From the NCBI RefSeq assembly GCF_014207965.1, contig NZ_JACHLM010000001.1, forward strand, positions 620,001-684,000: a DNA stretch of 64,000 bases, written 5' to 3'. Shown piece after piece: positions 58,036-64,000 of this stretch (position 1 is its first letter; each line of letters opens with the position of its first letter). Made by a program: the position numbers and the translations under genes. The notes beneath the pieces were generated by a model. The model was not told the origin of the DNA. It searched no databases and saw only the letters and a program-made list of their open reading frames with translations. Origin of the DNA: Brevundimonas bullata. Its GTDB lineage: Bacteria; Pseudomonadota; Alphaproteobacteria; Caulobacterales; Caulobacteraceae.

Positions 58036-60315
<2,280 letters not shown>

Positions 60316-60346
60316 CCGACACGCCTTGGTCGCTGGACTATTCAGG

Positions 60347-60371
60347 TGGGGCGCCTTCGGCCGCCCCATTT
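60347..60371. terminator. Probable terminator between convergent maeB and AmpG-like genes
   Basis: The stem TGGGGCG / CGCCCCA (60347-60353 and 60362-60368) with a CCTTCGGC loop is followed by TTT. Confidence 0.55.
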
Positions 60372-60382
60372 GCGTTTCGGGT

Positions 60383-62062
60383 CTAGGCTTTCAGATTCAG
60401 GCTACGTCGCTCCGCCGTCAAACGCACCCACTCCATGGCGCAGAAGACCACGGCGATGACGCCCAGCCAGGCGGCGATGACGAACATGGCGGCATAGCCC
60501 TGACGCTCGATCAGCTCGCCCAGAGCCCCCCGGCCAAGGGTGCCGATCAGCAGGGCCAGGGAGGTGAAGACCGCGAACTGGACAGCGCCGAACATCTTGT
60601 TCGAAAGGGCCGACAGATAGGCGACGAAGGCCGCCCCAGCGAAACCGCCAGCGATGTTTTCCCCGGCGATGGCCAGCATCAGCCGCGCCAAGGGCTCGCC
60701 GACGTGGAACAAGCCAAACAGCTTGTAGAGGCCGCTGACCTGCATGAAGCCGTGGATGACCGGCGCGCCCAACGCCAGATCCATCATCAGCAGATTGGTG
60801 GCCGCCGACAAGGCGGCGCCCAGCAGCAGGCTGGCCATCCGGCCGATGACCAGCAGGGCCCAGCCGCCGAGACCGATGCCGAGGATGGTCATGACCACGC
60901 CGAAGGTCTTCGAGGCCAGAGCGACCTCGGTCTTGGTGTGGCCCAGCGCCCCGCCCGTATCGCCCATGTAGAAGGGGAAGGCGAACGGTCCCCAGACGCC
61001 GTCGGTGATGCGATAGGTCAGGATCAGGCCCAGGACGATGATCGCCCCCCAACCCAGACGCCCCATGAGTTCGACCAGAGGCGCCAGAATGGCGTCGTAC
61101 AGGGTGTTCAAGAACGGTGGCGCGTCGCGTTCCGCCTGGACCGGCCCGGTCTTGCCGCCGCGCCAGACGATCAATCCAGCCAGGGCTGCGGGCAGGATAA
61201 CGGCGCCGCCGACGATCCACGGCCCCCAGGTGGCGGTGAACTCACCCGCGCTCGGCGCCGGCGTGACACTCAGCGCCGTGACCATGAAACGGATCAGCAT
61301 GAAGGCGGCCCAGGCCCAGGCGAGCAGGGTGGCGGCCAGAGCAATCATGCGCAGGCGCGGCGAACCGATACGTTCGCGCGCGATGGCCTGCTTCGGCGCG
61401 GGCTTGGGCTCCGGCGCGATCAGCGTGCCCAACAGCCCCAGGCCCATCAGGCCCGCGCCGATGACGAAGGTCGTCGACCAGCCTAACGTGTCCGCCAACA
61501 CCAGGGCGCCCGCCCCGCCGATCAGGGCCGCCGTGCGGAAACCCAACTGATAGACCGTCGACAGCAAGTCCACTGGCACGCGTTCGTCGGCGACCTCGAT
61601 CCGCCAGGTGTCGATAACGATGTCCTGTGTGGCCGAGGCGAAGGCGCCGAGCGCCGCCGCGCCCGCCAGCAGGGCGATCGCGCCCGTGCCCGGATGCGAC
61701 AAGGCGATGGTCAGCAGCGCCCCCACCACAACGACCTGACACAGGATCAGCCACGACCGACGCCGCCCCATCTTGCCGATGATCGGCGGCGTCAGGCCGA
61801 CCGAAGGCGACCAGAGGAATTTGAAGGCGCCGAACAGGCCGACCCAGGACAGAATGCCGATAGTGGCCACCGACACGCCGGCATCCGACAGCCAGGCGTT
61901 CAGGGTGCCGAACAGCATGGCGAAGGGCAGGCCGGCGGAAAACCCCAGCAGCAGCATGGCCAGGGTGCGTCGCTCGTGAAACGCCGCCTTCAGAACGCCC
62001 AGGCCTTTCGGCGACGGTTGCAGGGCCGCAACCTCGGAAGCGGGCGTCTTCGTATCGGTCAT
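60383..62062 (-). CDS. AmpG-like MFS transporter (muropeptide permease family)
   Basis: The 559-residue inner-membrane protein has about 14 hydrophobic segments. It begins, after a 35-residue polar leader, with the AmpG-type block GFSAGLPFAMLFGTLNAWLSDAG. Another family block is GAFASATQDIVIDTWRIEV. A charged loop near 190-210 (APEPKPAPKQAIARERIG) separates the halves. AmpG imports anhydromuropeptides for wall recycling and beta-lactamase induction. A broader PAT-family solute cannot be excluded, so I leave out the symbol. It follows the ShkA-like kinase gene by 41 bp on the same strand. Confidence 0.87.
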   Translation of the reverse strand: MTDTKTPASEVAALQPSPKGLGVLKAAFHERRTLAMLLLGFSAGLPFAMLFGTLNAWLSDAGVSVATIGILSWVGLFGAFKFLWSPSVGLTPPIIGKMGRRRSWLILCQVVVVGALLTIALSHPGTGAIALLAGAAALGAFASATQDIVIDTWRIEVADERVPVDLLSTVYQLGFRTAALIGGAGALVLADTLGWSTTFVIGAGLMGLGLLGTLIAPEPKPAPKQAIARERIGSPRLRMIALAATLLAWAWAAFMLIRFMVTALSVTPAPSAGEFTATWGPWIVGGAVILPAALAGLIVWRGGKTGPVQAERDAPPFLNTLYDAILAPLVELMGRLGWGAIIVLGLILTYRITDGVWGPFAFPFYMGDTGGALGHTKTEVALASKTFGVVMTILGIGLGGWALLVIGRMASLLLGAALSAATNLLMMDLALGAPVIHGFMQVSGLYKLFGLFHVGEPLARLMLAIAGENIAGGFAGAAFVAYLSALSNKMFGAVQFAVFTSLALLIGTLGRGALGELIERQGYAAMFVIAAWLGVIAVVFCAMEWVRLTAERRSLNLKA

Positions 62063-62103
62063 GCAGGTCTCCGGCGGACGCCGCCGGAAACGGGCGGTCG
62101 TGG

Positions 62104-63651
62104 TTACTGAGCGCCGACCTTGGCGCGGTTGCCGACGTTCGTCCAGCGGGTCAGGGCGGCGCGCAGGGCGTCGGCCTCCAGCGGCTTGGTCAGATGGTCG
62201 TTCATGCCCGCCTCCAGACAGGCGATGCGGTCCTCGGCGAAGGCGTTGGCGGTCAGGGCCACAATGGGGGTGCGCTCGCCGCGCGCTCTCAAAGCGCGAA
62301 CGGCGGCGGGACCGTCCATGCGCGGCATCCGCATGTCCATGAAGATCAGATCGAAGCGGGCGTCCTTCAGCGTCAACAGGGCCTCATGGCCGTCGGCGGC
62401 GGTCTGGACCACGCAGCCTTCGCGGCGCAGCAGGGTCTTGGCCAGCAGGGCGCCGACCGGATTGTCCTCGACCAGCAGGACCCGCAGGCCCTTGAAGGCC
62501 ACAGGCGTGACGCGGTCGTCGTCCGGTCCGCGCCCGACGGCGACAGTCAGGCCCTTGCGGCGCCCCGCCGCCGCCAGCACCCGCTCGGCCAGGGAGGCCC
62601 GACGTAGCGGTTTGATCAGATAGCCGTGGAAACCCGCCGCCCGATAGCGGTCGATCAGATCGCGCTCGCCGGGTTTCAGCAGGATGATGGCCTCGCCCTG
62701 CGACGGCCTGACCATCAGGGCCCCGTCCTCGGCCATGGCGTGGTCGATCAGGGTCACGCCCGCCTGACGCGCCACGCGACCGCCCGAGGCCTCGATCTGG
62801 GCCGTGGCCGCCTGACGCACGAAGGGGTCGGGGGTGCGCACAGCCACGACGACGCCGTCCAGCGGACGGGCGCGCGGCGCAGTGTCGGCGACCGGGAAGG
62901 GGGCCTCGAATCGGAAACGGGCGCCAGGGCCGTCGGGTCGATCGGACACGGCGACCGTCCCGCCCATGGCCTGGGCCAGACGGCGGACCACGGCCAGACC
63001 CAGACCCGCCCCGTCGAAGCGGGCGGCGTCGGAGGCGTCGGCGTGGCCGAACTCGTCGAAGATGCGGACCCGCGCCTCTTCCGGCACACCCGGGCCCGTG
63101 TCGTCGATGACGAAGGCCAGACGCGGGCGCGCGGCGGTCCCGCCGGCGTGTTCGACTGTCAGGCGGACGCCGCCCCGGTCGGTGAATTTCACGGCGTTGC
63201 CCGCCAGATTGAACAGAACCTGACGCAGACGGCCTTCGTCGGCGATGACGTCGGGCGCGTCGGCGGCGACCGACCAGACGAGCTCCAGTCCCTTGTCGTG
63301 CGCCTTGGGGCTCAGCAGTTCGGCCACGCCGCGCGTCAGGCCTTCCAGATCGACGGGAGAGGCGTCGAACTCCAGCGCCCCGGCCTCCAGCCGGGCGAAG
63401 TCCAGCAGGTCGTTGACCAGGCCCAGCAGGTGTTCCGCCGACTTCTGCGCCGCCTCGGCATAGGCGCGCTGGGCGCCGTCCAGCTTGGTCCGCGACAGCA
63501 GGCCCAGCATGCCGATCACCCCGTTCAGGGGGGTCCGCATCTCATGGCTCATCAGCCGCAGGAACTGCTGTTCCGGCGCGTCCGAGGGCGCTCCGGGGCG
63601 GGCGGCGGGCGTGATCTCGGTCGGTGCGTGCGTTCTGCGTGCCTGGGCCAT
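62104..63651 (-). CDS. shkA: Soluble hybrid histidine kinase, ShkA-like (DHp-CA-Rec1-Rec2)
   Basis: The 515-residue product has no transmembrane helix. The DHp domain has the phosphoacceptor His36 (LMSHEMRTPLNG). The ATPase domain has NLAGNAVKFTD, DDTGPGVP and GAGLGLAVVRR. A pseudo-receiver (about 260-365) lacks a receiver phosphoacceptor and keeps a Tyr344-Leu-Ile-Lys-Pro-Leu-Arg350 end. The linker contains Asp377-Asp-Asp-Arg380. A full receiver ends the protein, with Asp439 in FMDMRMP. This is the plan of Caulobacter ShkA, in which c-di-GMP binds Rec1 and frees a DDR-latched Rec2 (from memory). The ATG at 63651 is used; a TTG at 63672 is less likely. Confidence 0.8.
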   Translation of the reverse strand: MAQARRTHAPTEITPAARPGAPSDAPEQQFLRLMSHEMRTPLNGVIGMLGLLSRTKLDGAQRAYAEAAQKSAEHLLGLVNDLLDFARLEAGALEFDASPVDLEGLTRGVAELLSPKAHDKGLELVWSVAADAPDVIADEGRLRQVLFNLAGNAVKFTDRGGVRLTVEHAGGTAARPRLAFVIDDTGPGVPEEARVRIFDEFGHADASDAARFDGAGLGLAVVRRLAQAMGGTVAVSDRPDGPGARFRFEAPFPVADTAPRARPLDGVVVAVRTPDPFVRQAATAQIEASGGRVARQAGVTLIDHAMAEDGALMVRPSQGEAIILLKPGERDLIDRYRAAGFHGYLIKPLRRASLAERVLAAAGRRKGLTVAVGRGPDDDRVTPVAFKGLRVLLVEDNPVGALLAKTLLRREGCVVQTAADGHEALLTLKDARFDLIFMDMRMPRMDGPAAVRALRARGERTPIVALTANAFAEDRIACLEAGMNDHLTKPLEADALRAALTRWTNVGNRAKVGAQ

Positions 63652-63705
63652 AGGGATCACTGTAGCGCCCAAGGGTTAAGCGTGGCCGAACGAGGATTTC
63701 AGACC

Positions 63706-64000
63706 TCAGAAGGCGGGCGTCTCGCTGCGGTGCGCGGTCTGCCGGTCGAAATCGCCCTGGGCCCCGACGGTTGTGCGGCGATACATCAGGGCCTCGGCGA
63801 CGTGGCGACGCAGCACCCCGGTCGAGCCGTCCAGATCGGCGATGGTGCGCGCGAGCCGCAGGGTCCGGGTCCAGCCACGCGCGGTCAGCCCACCGGCCTC
63901 GCCGGCCCGCATCAGCAGGGCGCGCCCAGCGTCATCGGGCGTGGCGAAGCGGTCCAAGGTCTCGCCCGAGGCGCGGGCGTTGATGGCCTGATCGCGCGCC
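63706..64000 (-). CDS. Mg-chelatase/ComM-like ATPase (YifB family), 3' end
   Basis: The frame is open from 64000 to the stop at 63706-63708, giving the last 98 residues. The visible part matches the C-terminal Mg_chelatase_C domain of YifB/ComM: NARASGETLDRF..., GLTARGWTRTLRLARTIADLDG and HVAEALMYRR. In naturally competent bacteria ComM is a helicase promoting branch migration during transformation. The AAA+ core lies outside the window. It is encoded upstream of the ShkA-like gene on the same strand. Confidence 0.9.
   Translation of the reverse strand, partial: ARDQAINARASGETLDRFATPDDAGRALLMRAGEAGGLTARGWTRTLRLARTIADLDGSTGVLRRHVAEALMYRRTTVGAQGDFDRQTAHRSETPAF

Overview
The window is a high-GC chromosomal segment (about two thirds G+C by eye) from an alphaproteobacterium. 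I infer Caulobacterales, most likely Brevundimonas-like. The main evidence is an ortholog of the cell-cycle pseudokinase DivL (42601-44913), whose phosphoacceptor site is a tyrosine at residue 550. Supporting evidence is a soluble hybrid kinase with the ShkA layout: DHp, ATPase, pseudo-receiver, a DDR-type linker and a receiver (62104-63651). All genes read as ordinary chromosomal genes. I see no prophage, insertion sequence, CRISPR array, rRNA or tRNA, and no gene-free stretch longer than about 260 bp.

Layout. (1) 1-10388, all on the minus strand: fumarylacetoacetate hydrolase-family gene, maiA-like gene, degenerate aldo/keto reductase, mutS, glnD, murJ and trpS (cut by the window start). 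(2) 10547-14518: a YqjD/YqjE-like membrane pair, a DUF1328 micro-protein, a metallophosphoesterase coupled to a lipid kinase, a glycine-zipper lipoprotein and an OmpA-type lipoprotein. (3) 14636-20130: a DsbD-type reductase, an exported hypothetical, pgi, a small exported protein and a second glycine-zipper protein. (4) 20292-22416: groES-groEL with a CIRCE operator and a strong terminator. (5) 22417-31831: a palindromic repeat, a LysR regulator divergent from a 48-residue protein, then leucyl aminopeptidase, a GreA-like factor, a flavoprotein, an M28 peptidase, a serine beta-lactamase-fold hydrolase, an NTF2-like protein and RarD. (6) 31973-40468: asd, zapE, mdh, an EcsC-HIT pair and sdhCDAB. 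(7) 40527-45478: ferredoxin, a glycerate-kinase-like protein, a HAD phosphatase, divL and a zincin. (8) 45574-57052: a Tat-type amidohydrolase, rsmB, kup, DUF1223, two tandem S9 peptidases and an ion channel with a zinc ribbon. (9) 57101-64000: dapF, maeB, an AmpG-like transporter, the ShkA-like kinase and the 3' end of a comM/yifB gene.

How it fits together. Central carbon metabolism is dense here: pgi, mdh, sdhCDAB and maeB. Nitrogen sensing (glnD), the aspartate/diaminopimelate pathway (asd, dapF), peptidoglycan export and recycling (murJ, AmpG-like), protein folding (groESL, DsbD) and cell-cycle signalling (DivL, ShkA-like) are also present. Several pairs overlap by 1-4 bases and look translationally coupled: FAH/maiA, yqjD/yqjE, lipid kinase/phosphoesterase, EcsC/HIT, sdhC/sdhD and kup/rsmB.

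The least explained content is: dispersed palindromes built on GTCATCCCGG and CCGCTCATCCCGG; two larger MITE-like palindromes (22417-22586 and 53835-53961); an aldo/keto reductase fold with its catalytic tetrad apparently lost; and a 48-residue protein with a strong ribosome binding site. I did not find a clearly new multi-gene system. The strongest signals are variant signalling proteins and repeat families.
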